This document shows positions 17,149 through 27,813 of a stretch of 64,000 nt of DNA, piece by piece. Where the stretch lies: positions 3,202,201-3,266,200 of the forward strand of contig NZ_CP015698.1 in NCBI RefSeq assembly GCF_002163715.1, written 5' to 3'. The number at the start of each line of letters is the position of its first letter. Positions within the stretch are counted from its first letter, which is position 1. Position numbers and translations under genes: made by a program. The DNA is from Curvibacter sp. AEP1-3 (GTDB lineage: Bacteria; Pseudomonadota; Gammaproteobacteria; Burkholderiales; Burkholderiaceae_C). The notes beneath the pieces are model-generated. The model did no database searches and was not told the origin of the DNA. It was given only the letters and a program-made list of their open reading frames with translations.

Positions 17149-18147
17149 TCAGTCCGCCTTCACCCGCCCGCCACTGATCACCGGCTTCCAGCGGGCAATC
17201 TCGGCTGCAATCAGTTTGCCGAAGTTGGCAGGGGTGTCCGGCGTGGCGATGGCGCCTTCAGTGTTCAGACGGGTTTTGAGTTCGGGCGAGTTCAATGCCA
17301 GATTGATCTGGTTATTGAGCTTGGCCACCACATCAGCGGGCGTGCCGGCCGGAGCCACCACGCCGTACCACTGGTCAGCCTCGAAACCTTTGTAGCCGCT
17401 CTCCGCCACGGTGGGCAGGTCCGGCAATGCGTCCAGGCGTTTGGGGCTGGAGACGGCCAGCGCACGCAGTTGCCCGGCCTTGACCTGGTTGATGACGGCC
17501 GGTGCACCGGTAAACAACACCTGTATCTGGCCGCCGACCAGGTCGGTGACCGCAGGGGCCGTGCCGCGGTAGGGGATGTGCAGCAGTGAGCTGCCGGTCT
17601 GCAGTTTGAAATATTCCGTGGCCAAGTTGGCCGCGCTGCCATTGCCGCCGGAGCCGTAGTTCAGCTGGCCGGGTTTGGACTTGGCCAGAGCCACCAGTTC
17701 TTTCACGCTCTTGGCCGGCACGCTGGGGTGCACCACCAACACATTCGGCACGCGTGCCACCCAGGCCACCGGCGCAAAGCTCTTGATGGGGTCGTAAGGC
17801 AGGTTGGGGTAGAGCGAAGGGTTCACCGCCAGTGTGCCGATGTGGCCCATGAGCAGGGTGTAGCCGTCGGCCGGGGCTTTGGCAACTTTGTCTGCGCCGA
17901 TAGACCCGCCTGCGCCGGGCACGTTGTCGATCACCACCGGTTGGCCCCAGGCTTCGTTGAGTTTCTGGCCGATGGCGCGGGCCAGGATGTCGGTGGACCC
18001 ACCGGGTGTGAAGGGCACGACCAGCCGGATGGTTTTGGCGGGGTAGGCGCCCGCAGTCTGTGCCACAGCAGACTGCGATAAAAACAGGCCGCTAGCGCTT
18101 GTCAATAGTGCGCAGGCAGCTATGAATTTGGTAGTGGTTCGGGTCAT
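17149..18147 (-). CDS. Bug-family tripartite tricarboxylate transporter receptor, second copy
   Basis: 332 residues. Signal peptide (MTRTTTKFIAACALLTSASG, cleavage after AVA), then the family signature YPAKTIRLVVPFTPGGSTDILARAIGQ and VVIDNVPGAGGSIGADKVAK. Periplasmic receptor for carboxylates or aromatic acids. It sits downstream of the LysR gene that is divergent from the protocatechuate operon, so an aromatic acid is a reasonable ligand guess. Odd feature: codons for about residues 7-24 of the signal peptide lie within a copy of the dispersed repeat (18074-18128). Confidence 0.87.
   Translation of the reverse strand: MTRTTTKFIAACALLTSASGLFLSQSAVAQTAGAYPAKTIRLVVPFTPGGSTDILARAIGQKLNEAWGQPVVIDNVPGAGGSIGADKVAKAPADGYTLLMGHIGTLAVNPSLYPNLPYDPIKSFAPVAWVARVPNVLVVHPSVPAKSVKELVALAKSKPGQLNYGSGGNGSAANLATEYFKLQTGSSLLHIPYRGTAPAVTDLVGGQIQVLFTGAPAVINQVKAGQLRALAVSSPKRLDALPDLPTVAESGYKGFEADQWYGVVAPAGTPADVVAKLNNQINLALNSPELKTRLNTEGAIATPDTPANFGKLIAAEIARWKPVISGGRVKAD
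18074..18128 (-). repeat. Dispersed repeat inside the signal-peptide codons of the Bug receptor
   Basis: Read on the minus strand: CATAGCTGCCTGCGCACTAT, then TGACAAGCGCTAGCGGCC. This is a variant of the intergenic family (ATAGCTGCTTGCGCA, then a GCGC-containing end). It encodes the hydrophobic FIAACALLTSASG part of the signal peptide without breaking the frame. A weaker partial copy may exist at about 18210-18235. Confidence 0.55.
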
Positions 18148-18248
18148 GGTCGTCTCCTCTCAAGTGTTATGCAGGCAGTGTGTGGGCAGTGCCAGTGGCA
18201 CAGCAAGCGGCGCACGGAATAGCAGCTATGCAAAAAACTGTGAGCGGG

Positions 18249-19163
18249 CTAGCGGTGAATGGCCTCCAGCACCACTTTGCTAACCACATCCATCGCCTTG
18301 CGTTGGGTCTGGGTGGTGGGGCGGCGGGCAGACCACACCAGCATCAGCTGGCTCATGATGCGCGGGCTGTGGATGGACTGCACCGTGAAGGTCTCCGGGT
18401 TGTCGAAGTTGCTCAGCGTGTAGCTGGGCAGCACAGCGTGGCCCATGCCTTCTTTCACCAGGTTAAGGATGGCGTTGAGCCCGTCCACTTCCAACAGTAC
18501 TTCAGGCCGGCGGCCTAGGGCCATCATCTCGCCCTCCAGCAGGATGCGAAAGGCATTGGGCCGGCTGGGCAGGATGAGCGGTAGCGCCGATACTTCTTTG
18601 AGACTGATGGCGGGCGCCGTTTTGCCTTTGCCTCTTTTGCCGCCGCTGGGGTTGTGCGAGATGAGCGAGAGCTCATCTTCATCCAGCGTGCTCATTTCCA
18701 GGTCGGTGCTCTGACCGGGGTTGTAAAGCACCGCCATGTCGAGGTTGCCCAGGCGCAGGCCTTCGTGCATTTGCACCGAGAAGCCCTCGGTCAGCGTGAG
18801 GTGGGCGTGGGGCAGGGCTTCGCGAAAGGCTTTCACCAGCGGCACGGTAATCAGCTTGGACAGGCTGGGCGGCAAGCCTATGGACACCCTTCCGGCCAGC
18901 GCGCCGCGGGCGGCGCCCATCTCTTCCCGGGTGAGTTGAACCTGGTGCAGGATGCCGCGGCCGTGCTCCAGCAACAACTTGCCGGCTTCGGTGGGCACTG
19001 CGCCACGGCCATTGCGGGTGAGCAGGTTCTGGCGCAGCTCGACCTCGAGCAGGCGGATCTGGCGGCTCAGCGCAGGCTGGGCCACGTCCAGCGAAATGGA
19101 GGCGCGGGTAAAACTGCCCATTTCGGCCACGCGCACAAAGTATTCCAACTGTTTCAAGTCCAT
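18249..19163 (-). CDS. LysR-family regulator, probable PmdR/LigR-like activator of the protocatechuate operon
   Basis: 304 residues. The N-terminal helix-turn-helix (MDLKQLEYFVRVAEMGSFTRASISLDVAQPALSRQIRLLE) has the W-less LysR type seen in regulators of the protocatechuate 4,5-cleavage pathway. The effector domain starts GRVSIGLPPSLSKLITVPLVKAF. It is divergent from the operon that starts at about 19303 and would be expected to respond to protocatechuate or a pathway intermediate. The 139-base divergent region includes a partial dispersed repeat at about 19229-19270. Confidence 0.82.
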   Translation of the reverse strand: MDLKQLEYFVRVAEMGSFTRASISLDVAQPALSRQIRLLEVELRQNLLTRNGRGAVPTEAGKLLLEHGRGILHQVQLTREEMGAARGALAGRVSIGLPPSLSKLITVPLVKAFREALPHAHLTLTEGFSVQMHEGLRLGNLDMAVLYNPGQSTDLEMSTLDEDELSLISHNPSGGKRGKGKTAPAISLKEVSALPLILPSRPNAFRILLEGEMMALGRRPEVLLEVDGLNAILNLVKEGMGHAVLPSYTLSNFDNPETFTVQSIHSPRIMSQLMLVWSARRPTTQTQRKAMDVVSKVVLEAIHR

Positions 19164-19302
19164 AGCAACAAATCCATAGCGGCAATCCGGGATGAGCGAG
19201 TTTCTTCTGAGAATAGCTGCGCGTCAATTATGCCGATATGTGATAGCTGCTAGTCGCCCCCTTGGCTTATCAAAGCCTGCTTGGCCGACCAGAATAGCCA
19301 GC

Positions 19303-20025
19303 ATGCAAACCCCTGCCTTCCCCTCCCACGCCCCTGCGGGACTGACCTTGAAAGCTATCTCCTCCATGGCCACGCGCCAAGTGTTGACGGAGCTGGCAGA
19401 GGCGTATGAGGCCACCACGGGCGTGCACCTCGCGCTGGAGTCGGTGGGCGGAGTCGATGCGGCCAAGCGGGTGCAAGCGGGCGAGGTGTTTGACATCGTG
19501 TTTCTGGCGTCTGATGCCATCGACAAGCTGTTGGCGGCAGGCCATCTGGCGGCTGGAAGCCGTGTGGATCTGGTGCACTCCGGCGTAGCCGTAGCAGTGA
19601 AAGAAGGCGCTGCAGCGCCTGACATCAGCTCGGGAGCAGCGGTGCGCGCTGCCGTGTTGGCAGCACCCACCTTGAGTTACTCCACCGGTCCGAGCGGCGT
19701 CGCACTGGCCAAGCTCTTTGAACGCTGGGGCATTGCCAACGAGATCCAAAGCCGCATCGTGCAAGCACCCCCTGGCGTGCCGGTAGGCACGCTGGTGGCA
19801 CAGGGTGAGGTGGCGTTGGGCTTTCAGCAGCTCAGCGAGCTGATCCATGTAAAAGGCATTCGCATCGTGGGACCGCTACCCGCTGATATACAGATCACCA
19901 CCACCTTTTCTGCCGGGCTCGGGGCGCATAGCAGCCAAGCCGCCGCCGTGCACGCGATGCTGGACTACATGGCATCGCCCCAGGCCCACGCAGCCAAGCT
20001 GCGCCAGGGCATGGAGCCCGCATAA
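19303..20025 (+). CDS. ModA-like substrate-binding-fold protein without signal peptide
   Basis: 240 residues from the ATG at 19303; a longer start at 19192 adds residues that do not form a signal peptide either. The core resembles ModA/type II periplasmic binding proteins: LKAISSMATRQVLTELAEAYEATTGVHLALESVGGVDAAKRVQAGEVFDIVFLAS, ending in a SPQAHAAKLRQGMEPA helix like that of many ModA-like proteins. No leader for export is visible in either start, so a cytosolic role (ligand sensing or an unrecognised enzymatic step) should be considered. First gene of the protocatechuate operon, 33 bases before ligJ, where Comamonas carries pmdU and pmdK. Confidence 0.65.
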   Translation: MQTPAFPSHAPAGLTLKAISSMATRQVLTELAEAYEATTGVHLALESVGGVDAAKRVQAGEVFDIVFLASDAIDKLLAAGHLAAGSRVDLVHSGVAVAVKEGAAAPDISSGAAVRAAVLAAPTLSYSTGPSGVALAKLFERWGIANEIQSRIVQAPPGVPVGTLVAQGEVALGFQQLSELIHVKGIRIVGPLPADIQITTTFSAGLGAHSSQAAAVHAMLDYMASPQAHAAKLRQGMEPA

Positions 20026-20058
20026 GCACACATACCGACAACATCACCGGAGACTTCC

Positions 20059-21087
20059 ATGATCATTGATTGCCACGGCCACTACACCACGGCCCCCAAG
20101 GCTCTGGAAAACTGGCGTAACGCCCAGATCGCCAACCTGTCCACGCCCGAACTGGGCCCCAAGGTGGCTGACCTGAAGATCAGCGATGACGAGCTGATCG
20201 AAACTATCGAGACCAACCAGCTGCGCCTGATGAAAGAGCGGGGCTCTGACCTCACCATCTTCAGCCCGCGCGCCAGCTTCATGGCCCACCACATTGGTGA
20301 TTTCAACACCAGCGCTACTTGGGCGGCCATCTGCAACGAGTTGTGCTTCCGCGTGAGCCAGCTGTTCCCGGATCACTTCATTCCCGCCGCCATGCTGCCC
20401 CAGAGCCCCGGTGTGGACCCCGCTACCTGCATTCCCGAGCTGGTGAAATGCGTGGAGCAGTACGGCAATGTGGGCATCAACCTGAATCCCGACCCCAGCG
20501 GCGGCCACTGGACATCGCCACCTTTGAGCGACAAGCACTGGTACCCCATTTACGAGAAGATGGTGGAGTACGACATCCCCGCGATGATTCACGTGTCCAC
20601 CAGCTGCAACGCCTGCTTCCACACCACCGGCGCTCACTACCTGAACGCGGACACCACAGCTTTCATGCAGTGCCTGACCAGCGATTTGTTCAAGCAATTT
20701 CCCACGCTTAAGTTCCTGATTCCACACGGCGGCGGCGCAGTGCCTTACCACTGGGGTCGTTTCCGCGGCTTGGCGCAGGAGTTAAAGAAACCGCTGCTGG
20801 AAGAGCATTTGCTCAACAACATCTACTTCGACACCTGCGTGTACCACCAGCCCGGCATTGATTTGCTCAACACCGTAATCCCGGTGAAGAACGTGTTGTT
20901 CGCGTCCGAAATGATTGGGGCCGTACGCGGTATTGACCCGCAGACCGGTCACTACTACGACGACACGAAGCGCTACATCGAAGCGTCCAAGATCCTGAGT
21001 GCGGACGACCGCCATCAGATCTACGAGGGCAATGCCCGGCGCGTGTTCCCGCGTCTGGACGCCGCGCTCAAAGCCAAAAACAAATAA
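20059..21087 (+). CDS. ligJ: 4-oxalomesaconate hydratase
   Basis: 342 residues, amidohydrolase-2 fold. Starts [20 protein letters not shown] with the metal-binding H-x-H; later [18 protein letters not shown], typical of LigJ/PmdE. It hydrates 4-oxalomesaconate to 4-carboxy-4-hydroxy-2-oxoadipate, the penultimate step of the protocatechuate 4,5-cleavage pathway, in the cytosol. Operon order J-K-I-A-B-C equals pmdE-F-D-A-B-C of Comamonas. A tautomerase for the preceding intermediate (GalD/PmdU) is not in this window. Confidence 0.9.
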   Translation: MIIDCHGHYTTAPKALENWRNAQIANLSTPELGPKVADLKISDDELIETIETNQLRLMKERGSDLTIFSPRASFMAHHIGDFNTSATWAAICNELCFRVSQLFPDHFIPAAMLPQSPGVDPATCIPELVKCVEQYGNVGINLNPDPSGGHWTSPPLSDKHWYPIYEKMVEYDIPAMIHVSTSCNACFHTTGAHYLNADTTAFMQCLTSDLFKQFPTLKFLIPHGGGAVPYHWGRFRGLAQELKKPLLEEHLLNNIYFDTCVYHQPGIDLLNTVIPVKNVLFASEMIGAVRGIDPQTGHYYDDTKRYIEASKILSADDRHQIYEGNARRVFPRLDAALKAKNK

Positions 21088-21098
21088 GGAGACACTGC

Positions 21099-21782
21099 AT
21101 GTACGAACTAGGCGTTTGCTACCGCAACATCACCCGCGCTGATCGAGCTGCCGCTGACGGTTTGGCCGCTCTCGGTTCAGCTACTGTGCACGAGGCCATG
21201 GGCCGCGTGGGTCTGCTCAAGCCTTACATGCGCCCCATCCAAAGTGGCGTGCAGGTGTCCGGCACGGCAGTGACCGTGCTGCTGCAACCCGGCGACAACT
21301 GGATGATGCACGTGGCTGCTGAGCAGATCCAGCCCGGCGATATCGTGGTGGCCACGGTGACTGCGGAGTGCACCGACGGTTTCTTCGGTGACTTGCTGGC
21401 GACCAGCTTCCAAGCTCGTGGCGCCCGCGCGTTGATCATCGATGGCGGTGTGCGCGACGTGAAAGAGCTGCAGCGCATGGGCTTCCCGGTGTGGAGCAAG
21501 GCCATCAGCAGCAAGGGCACCATCAAGGCGACCTTGGGTTCGGTCAACATTCCTATCGTGTGTGCCGGAATGCTGGTGACCCCGGGTGATGTGATCGTGG
21601 CAGATGACGATGGCGTGGTGTGCGTGCCCGCAGCCAAAGCTGTTGCCACGCTTGCTGCTGCCCAGAAGCGCGAGAGCTTCGAAGGCGAAAAGCGCGAAAA
21701 GTTGGCCGCTGGCGTGCTGGGGCTGGACATGTACAAGATGCGCGAGCCCCTGGCGGCGCTGGGTTTGAAGTACATCGACTGA
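21099..21782 (+). CDS. ligK: 4-carboxy-4-hydroxy-2-oxoadipate aldolase/oxaloacetate decarboxylase
   Basis: 227 residues, RraA-like fold of the class II pyruvate aldolases. The active-site region [28 protein letters not shown] contains the conserved R-D pair (in GGVRDV) that binds pyruvate and metal. It splits 4-carboxy-4-hydroxy-2-oxoadipate into pyruvate and oxaloacetate and usually also decarboxylates oxaloacetate. Starts 11 bases after ligJ with a GGAGA ribosome site. Corresponds to pmdF. Confidence 0.92.
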   Translation: MYELGVCYRNITRADRAAADGLAALGSATVHEAMGRVGLLKPYMRPIQSGVQVSGTAVTVLLQPGDNWMMHVAAEQIQPGDIVVATVTAECTDGFFGDLLATSFQARGARALIIDGGVRDVKELQRMGFPVWSKAISSKGTIKATLGSVNIPIVCAGMLVTPGDVIVADDDGVVCVPAAKAVATLAAAQKRESFEGEKREKLAAGVLGLDMYKMREPLAALGLKYID

Positions 21783-21791
21783 AAGCCCGCT

Positions 21792-22718
21792 ATGACCAAG
21801 CCTACTTCGGGTGACTTCACCAAAACTGCTGGGTGGATGGACTGGTACACCGGCCCTTCTACGCCTACCTTCCAACTGCCTGCAGGCGCTGTCGATGCGC
21901 ACTGCCATGTGTTCGGCCCCGGTGCTGAGTTCCCCTATGCGCCCGAGCGCAAGTACACGCCGTGCGATGCGTCCAAGCACCAGCTGTTCGCCTTGCGCGA
22001 CCACCTGGGCTTTGAGAAAAACGTGATTGTCCAAGCCACCTGCCACGGCGCCGACAACCGTGCCATGGTGGATGCACTCATCGCCAGCAATGGCAAAGCG
22101 CGCGGTGTGGCCACCGTCAAGCGCAGCGTCACCGACGAGGAGATCCAGGCCATGCATGACGCCGGTGTGCGCGGCGTGCGTTTCAACTTCGTCAAGCGCC
22201 TGGTGGACTTCACGCCCAAGGACGAGCTGATGGAAATTGCCGGCCGCATTGCGAAGTGGGGCTGGCACGTGGTGATCTACTTTGAGGCGGTGGACTTGCC
22301 CGAGCTGTGGGACTTTTTTACCGCACTGCCGACCACGGTGGTGGTGGACCACATGGGCCGGCCCGATGTCTCGCTGCCGGTAGACGGCCCGCAGTTCGCG
22401 CTGTTTGAAAAGTTCATGCGTGAGCACAGCAATGTGTGGAGCAAAGTGAGCTGCCCCGAACGCCTGAGCGTTAGTGGCCCCAAGGCCTTGAATGGCGAGC
22501 AACACGCTTACCGCGATGTGATTCCGTTTGCCAAACGCATCGTCGAGCAATTCCCCGACCGTGTGCTCTGGGGCACCGACTGGCCGCACCCCAACCTGAA
22601 GGACCACATGCCGGACGATGGTTTGCTGGTGGACTTCATTCCCCACATCGCCACCACTCCAGAGCTGCAACGCAAGCTGCTGGTGGATAACCCCAACCGC
22701 CTCTATTGGGAGGACTGA
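21792..22718 (+). CDS. ligI: 2-pyrone-4,6-dicarboxylate hydrolase
   Basis: 308 residues, metal-independent amidohydrolase-2 family. LPAGAVDAHCHVFGPG near residue 33 carries the H-x-H pair and VLWGTDWPHPNLKDHMPDDG the late Asp region typical of LigI. It opens the pyrone ring of PDC to give 4-oxalomesaconate (keto/enol forms). Nine bases after ligK. Corresponds to pmdD. After this gene the operon is interrupted by a repeat-filled gap before ligA. Confidence 0.92.
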   Translation: MTKPTSGDFTKTAGWMDWYTGPSTPTFQLPAGAVDAHCHVFGPGAEFPYAPERKYTPCDASKHQLFALRDHLGFEKNVIVQATCHGADNRAMVDALIASNGKARGVATVKRSVTDEEIQAMHDAGVRGVRFNFVKRLVDFTPKDELMEIAGRIAKWGWHVVIYFEAVDLPELWDFFTALPTTVVVDHMGRPDVSLPVDGPQFALFEKFMREHSNVWSKVSCPERLSVSGPKALNGEQHAYRDVIPFAKRIVEQFPDRVLWGTDWPHPNLKDHMPDDGLLVDFIPHIATTPELQRKLLVDNPNRLYWED

Positions 22719-22719
22719 T

Positions 22720-22802
22720 GGCCCCCACGCTCTGCCGCTACGCGGATCGCTGCCCCCCGGAGGGGGCGCAAATCGCCTTGGGGCGGCCCTGCGGCGATTT
22801 CT
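22720..22802 (+). repeat. GC-rich dispersed repeat between ligI and ligA
   Basis: Sequence rich in CCCCC/GGGGG with the core CGCTGCCCCCCGGAGGGGGCG followed by CCTTGGGGCGGCCCTGCGGCG. The central part is a strong hairpin. I recognise this pattern as a widespread intergenic repeat of Comamonadaceae. It occurs once in this window, inside an otherwise tight operon, so it may tune processing or the dosage of ligABC against ligJKI. Confidence 0.65.
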
Positions 22803-22823
22803 ATTGTTTTGAGAAAGTACTGA

Positions 22824-24172
<1,349 letters not shown>

Positions 24173-24173
24173 T

Positions 24174-25136
24174 ATGACCAAAACTATCAAAGTGGCGTTG
24201 GCTGGCGCTGGCGCTTTCGGTGTCAAACACCTGGACGGCATCAAGAATATCGAGGGCGTGGAAGTTATCTCCCTCATCGGTCGTGAGCTGGATAAAACCA
24301 AAGAAGTGGCCGCCAAGTACGGCGTAGGTCATGTGACCACCGAGCTGTCTGAAAGCCTAGCAATCCCTGAGCTGGACGCCGTCATCCTCTGTACCCCGAC
24401 GCAGATGCACGCTGAACAAACACTGGCTTGCCTGAAGGCCGGTAAGCACGTGCAAGTGGAAATTCCCTTGGCTGACAGCTGGGCAGGTGCCGATGCCGTG
24501 GTGGCCGAGCAGAAAAAGACAGGTCTGGTAGCCATGTGCGGACATACCCGCCGCTTCAACCCCAGCCACCAGTATGTGAACCAGCAGATCACGGCCGGCA
24601 AGTTCAACATCCAGCAGATGGATGTGCAGACCTACTTCTTCCGCCGCACCAATACCAACGCGCTGGGCCAAGCCCGCAGCTGGACTGACCACTTGCTGTG
24701 GCACCATGCCGCGCACACCGTGGATTTGTTCGCCTACCAGGCCAACAGCCCCATCGTGCAAGCCAATGCCATTCAGGGCCCCATCCACCCGGTGCTGGGC
24801 ATCGCCATGGACATGAGCATCCAGCTGCGCGCAGCCAATGGTGCGATCTGCACCTTGTCACTGAGCTTCAACAACGACGGCCCCTTGGGCACCTACTTCC
24901 GATACATCGGCGATACAGCGACTTATATCGCCCGTTACGACGATCTGTTCACCGGCAAGGAAGAGAAAATCGACGTGAGCAATGTGGCCGTCAGCATGAA
25001 CGGCATCGAACTGCAAGACCGCGAGTTCTTTGCTGCCATCAAAGAGGGGCGCGAACCCAACTCCAGTGTGGGCCGCGTGCTGGACTGCTACCGCGTGTTG
25101 CACCAGTTGGAGCAGCAACTGGCACAGCAAAAGTAA
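24174..25136 (+). CDS. ligC: 4-carboxy-2-hydroxymuconate-6-semialdehyde dehydrogenase
   Basis: 320 residues from the ATG at 24174, one base after the ligB stop. GFO/IDH/MocA fold: the Rossmann motif VALAGAGAFGVKHLDGI at the N-terminus and the CTPTQMHAEQTLACLKAGKHVQVEIPLA segment with the family lysine. It oxidises the hemiacetal form of CHMS to 2-pyrone-4,6-dicarboxylate with NADP+. Corresponds to pmdC. Last gene of the operon, followed by a strong terminator. Confidence 0.92.
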   Translation: MTKTIKVALAGAGAFGVKHLDGIKNIEGVEVISLIGRELDKTKEVAAKYGVGHVTTELSESLAIPELDAVILCTPTQMHAEQTLACLKAGKHVQVEIPLADSWAGADAVVAEQKKTGLVAMCGHTRRFNPSHQYVNQQITAGKFNIQQMDVQTYFFRRTNTNALGQARSWTDHLLWHHAAHTVDLFAYQANSPIVQANAIQGPIHPVLGIAMDMSIQLRAANGAICTLSLSFNNDGPLGTYFRYIGDTATYIARYDDLFTGKEEKIDVSNVAVSMNGIELQDREFFAAIKEGREPNSSVGRVLDCYRVLHQLEQQLAQQK

Positions 25137-25154
25137 AGCACGGACCTACAATGC

Positions 25155-25189
25155 AACGCCATGCGGGTGTGAGCCGGCATGGCGTTTTT
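25155..25189 (+). terminator. Rho-independent terminator of the protocatechuate operon
   Basis: A perfect 10-base stem (AACGCCATGC with GCATGGCGTT) around a 12-base loop, ending in T5. It lies 18 bases after the ligC stop and 18 bases before the next gene, so DUF2721 should have its own promoter or depend on read-through. Confidence 0.88.
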
Positions 25190-25206
25190 CATTGAGGTGT
25201 TTGCTT

Positions 25207-25656
25207 ATGGTTTTTCCCATGGATCCCGATACGGTGTCGCACGGCATCCAGCTGGCGGTGGCGCCGGTGTTTTTGCTCACGGCCGTGTCCGGCATGATCG
25301 GTGCCGTAGCGCAGCGCCTTGCACGCATCATCGATCGCGCACGCAATGTGGAGACCCGCATCAAGCAAGGCACGCATCCGTCTGAGGATGCGGATGGTTA
25401 TGCCGAACTTGCCGAGTTGCGAACCCGCGGTTTGTTGGCCAACACCAGCATTGCGCTGCTGACTTCTTGCGCTTTTTTGATCGGCCTCACCATCGTGGTG
25501 CTGTTCCTCGGCGAGACCATCGACTTCCCCGGTCTGCGCATTTCCATCTTCAGCTTTCTGGGCGGGGTGGTGTGCTTTCTGAGCGCGCTGATCTGCTTCA
25601 TGGTGGAGACTTTCATCGCCACCCGTCTGCTCAATTTCGGGCGCAAAAAGCGCTAA
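25207..25656 (+). CDS. DUF2721 membrane protein
   Basis: 149 residues from the ATG at 25207; a start four codons later (MDPDTV) is equally possible. Three hydrophobic segments: near 15-40 (AVAPVFLLTAVSGMIGAVAQRLARIIDRAR), 85-110 and 118-140. The first, followed by RLARIIDRARNVE, is the DUF2721 hallmark. Inner-membrane protein of unknown function. Its stop overlaps the stop of the oppositely oriented oxidoreductase by four bases. Confidence 0.8.
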   Translation: MVFPMDPDTVSHGIQLAVAPVFLLTAVSGMIGAVAQRLARIIDRARNVETRIKQGTHPSEDADGYAELAELRTRGLLANTSIALLTSCAFLIGLTIVVLFLGETIDFPGLRISIFSFLGGVVCFLSALICFMVETFIATRLLNFGRKKR

Positions 25657-27734
25657 CTTTTTTTCACTTCCACTGCGCAGTCGTAAAACGTGGGCGCCCG
25701 GCCCATGTCGGTCAGGCGCTGGCTGGTGAGTTCGTTCACATTGGTACCGTCGCGACCCAGCTTGCGCCACCAGATGCCCAATCCGTTGACCACTCCAGGT
25801 CGCGCACGGGCGGACACGCGGGCCACACAGCGGTGGGTGCCGCGGGCGTTGAACACTGTCACTTCATCCCCGTCCGCAATGCCGCGTGGCGCGGCATCGG
25901 CCTCATGCAGCTCTACCAGGGGCTCACCTTCAATATCGCGCAGGCTCTTCACATTCACAAAGGTGGAGTTGAGGAAGTTGCGCGCGGGCGGCGAGATCAT
26001 CGCCAGCGGGTAAGCCGCATTGGCGCCCGCAGGTTCGTAGTTGGGCACGTGGTCGGGCAAGCCGTCTTCACCGCGCGCGGCCAGGCGTGCGCTGAAAAAC
26101 TCACACTTGCCGCTGGGTGTCGGAAAGCCGCCATCGGCAAACGGTGCGTCCGGCACGGGCAGCGGCGCGTAGCCCTGGCTCAGCAACAAGTCAAAGTCCA
26201 CTTTGTCGCCAAAAGCAGTACGGCACAGGCTCTCATCGGACTCCGCAAACACGTCTTCGGTGAAGCCCATGCGCTGAGCCAGATCGCGGTAGAACTGGGT
26301 ATTGGTGCAAACCTCGCCCAATGGGGCAATGGACGGACGGTTGAGCAGGATGTCGGTGTGGCCGTAGCTGCTGTGCACGTCCCAGTGTTCGAGCTGGGTA
26401 GTAGCGGGCAACACGTAGTCGGCGTAGTCGGCCGTGTCGGTCTGGAAGTGCTCCAGCACGACTGTAAACAAATCCTCGCGCGCAAAGCCTTGCACCACCT
26501 TGGCGGACTCCGGGGCCACTGCGACCGGGTTGCTGTTGTAGACGATGAGGGCTTCAATGGCAGGTCCGAACTCGGCGCTGGCAGGGCGCAGCAGGTCGTC
26601 GCCAATGGTGCTCATGTTGATGCTGCGGGGGGTGCGGCCGGCCAGCAGCTCGGGCCGTTCCAGCGCCATGGTCTGGGTGGGCACATAGCCGGAACTGGAC
26701 AACAAGACGCCCCCTGCACGGTGCCGCCAAGCGCCCACCAGTGCGGGCAGGCAGGCAATCGCGCGCACCGCATTCCCACCGCCACGCACCCGCTGCAGCC
26801 CGTAGTTCATGCGTATTGCTACTGGTTCGCCAGCGCGCGCCGTTTCGCCGTATTCGCGGGCTAGCGCGCGCACTTCGTCTGCGGTGATGCCACACACCTC
26901 TGCGGTGCGTTCCGGCGTCCATTGCAAGGCACGGTCGCGCAGGCCTTCCCAGCCCAAGGTATGGCGGGCGATGTAGTCGTGGTCCAGCCAGTCGTGGGTG
27001 ATCAGCTCATGCATCAGGCCCAGCGCGAGGGCGGCATCGGTGCCGGGCAGCAGGGCGATGTGTTGGTGGCATTTTTCGGCCGTCTCGGAGCGGCGCGGGT
27101 CTATGCAGATGATGCGTGCGCCATTGCGTTTGGCGGTTTGCACGTGGCGCCAGAAGTGCACATTGCTGGCAATCGAGTTGCTGCCCCAGATCAGGATGAG
27201 CTTGGCCTCCGCAAAAAACTCTACCTTGGTGCCGACTTTGTTGCCCAGAGTGAAGGTCAGTGCTTCAGCACCTGCTGATGCGCAGATGGTGCGGTCCAGA
27301 CGGGCGGCGCCTAATCTGTTGAAGAAGCGGGCTGCCATGCCTTCGCCCTGCACACGCCCCATGGTGCCGGCATAGCTGTAGGGTTGGATGGCCTGCGGGT
27401 CACGCTTTGCAATGCTCTGGAGCTTCTCCGCAATGTCGCTCAGTGCCTGGTCCCAGCTCACGCGCTCAAATTGTCCTGAACCCTTGGGGCCCACACGTTT
27501 GAGCGGGTGCAGCAGCCGTTCGGGGTGGTAGGTGCGCTCTGTGTATCGCGATACCTTGGTGCACAGCGCGCCATTGGTGGCAGGGTGCTCCGGATTGCCC
27601 TGGACCTTGATGGCCACGCCATCCTGCACGGTGACCAGCATGGAGCAGGTATCGGGGCAGTCATGGGGGCAGGCGCCCAAGATGTGGGCGGTGCCTGCGG
27701 GGGATGGAGAGGTCGCGGGAGTGTCTGAGTGCAT
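25653..27734 (-). CDS. Molybdopterin-dependent oxidoreductase with [4Fe-4S] motif
   Basis: 693 residues from the ATG at 27734 (MHSDTPATSPSP); a longer frame adds an unlikely N-terminus. C22, C26 and C30 (CPHDCPDTC) and a fourth Cys in NGALCTK form the N-terminal Fe-S site. Molybdopterin-binding blocks follow (LIWGSNSIASNVHFWRHV, CIDPRRSETAEKC, LLPGTDAALALGLMHELI), and the C-terminal domain has the DEVTVFNARG molybdopterin dinucleotide-binding type. No Tat signal, so it is cytosolic. Partner subunits are missing. Substrate unknown; this branch is often annotated as formate dehydrogenase-like or BisC-like. Divergent from the M20 amidohydrolase. Confidence 0.85.
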   Translation of the reverse strand: MHSDTPATSPSPAGTAHILGACPHDCPDTCSMLVTVQDGVAIKVQGNPEHPATNGALCTKVSRYTERTYHPERLLHPLKRVGPKGSGQFERVSWDQALSDIAEKLQSIAKRDPQAIQPYSYAGTMGRVQGEGMAARFFNRLGAARLDRTICASAGAEALTFTLGNKVGTKVEFFAEAKLILIWGSNSIASNVHFWRHVQTAKRNGARIICIDPRRSETAEKCHQHIALLPGTDAALALGLMHELITHDWLDHDYIARHTLGWEGLRDRALQWTPERTAEVCGITADEVRALAREYGETARAGEPVAIRMNYGLQRVRGGGNAVRAIACLPALVGAWRHRAGGVLLSSSGYVPTQTMALERPELLAGRTPRSINMSTIGDDLLRPASAEFGPAIEALIVYNSNPVAVAPESAKVVQGFAREDLFTVVLEHFQTDTADYADYVLPATTQLEHWDVHSSYGHTDILLNRPSIAPLGEVCTNTQFYRDLAQRMGFTEDVFAESDESLCRTAFGDKVDFDLLLSQGYAPLPVPDAPFADGGFPTPSGKCEFFSARLAARGEDGLPDHVPNYEPAGANAAYPLAMISPPARNFLNSTFVNVKSLRDIEGEPLVELHEADAAPRGIADGDEVTVFNARGTHRCVARVSARARPGVVNGLGIWWRKLGRDGTNVNELTSQRLTDMGRAPTFYDCAVEVKKS

Positions 27735-27813
27735 GGTGCGGACTTTACCGAATTGCGTATGCTCTTGTGATGACAGGGGAGGGACATTTCTCTCCCTGCG
27801 GAGGACACTCGCC

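Noticed and set aside
22719..22823. Small gene between ligI and ligA
   Set aside because: The gap is filled by a GC-rich dispersed repeat and its short frames have no ribosome site.
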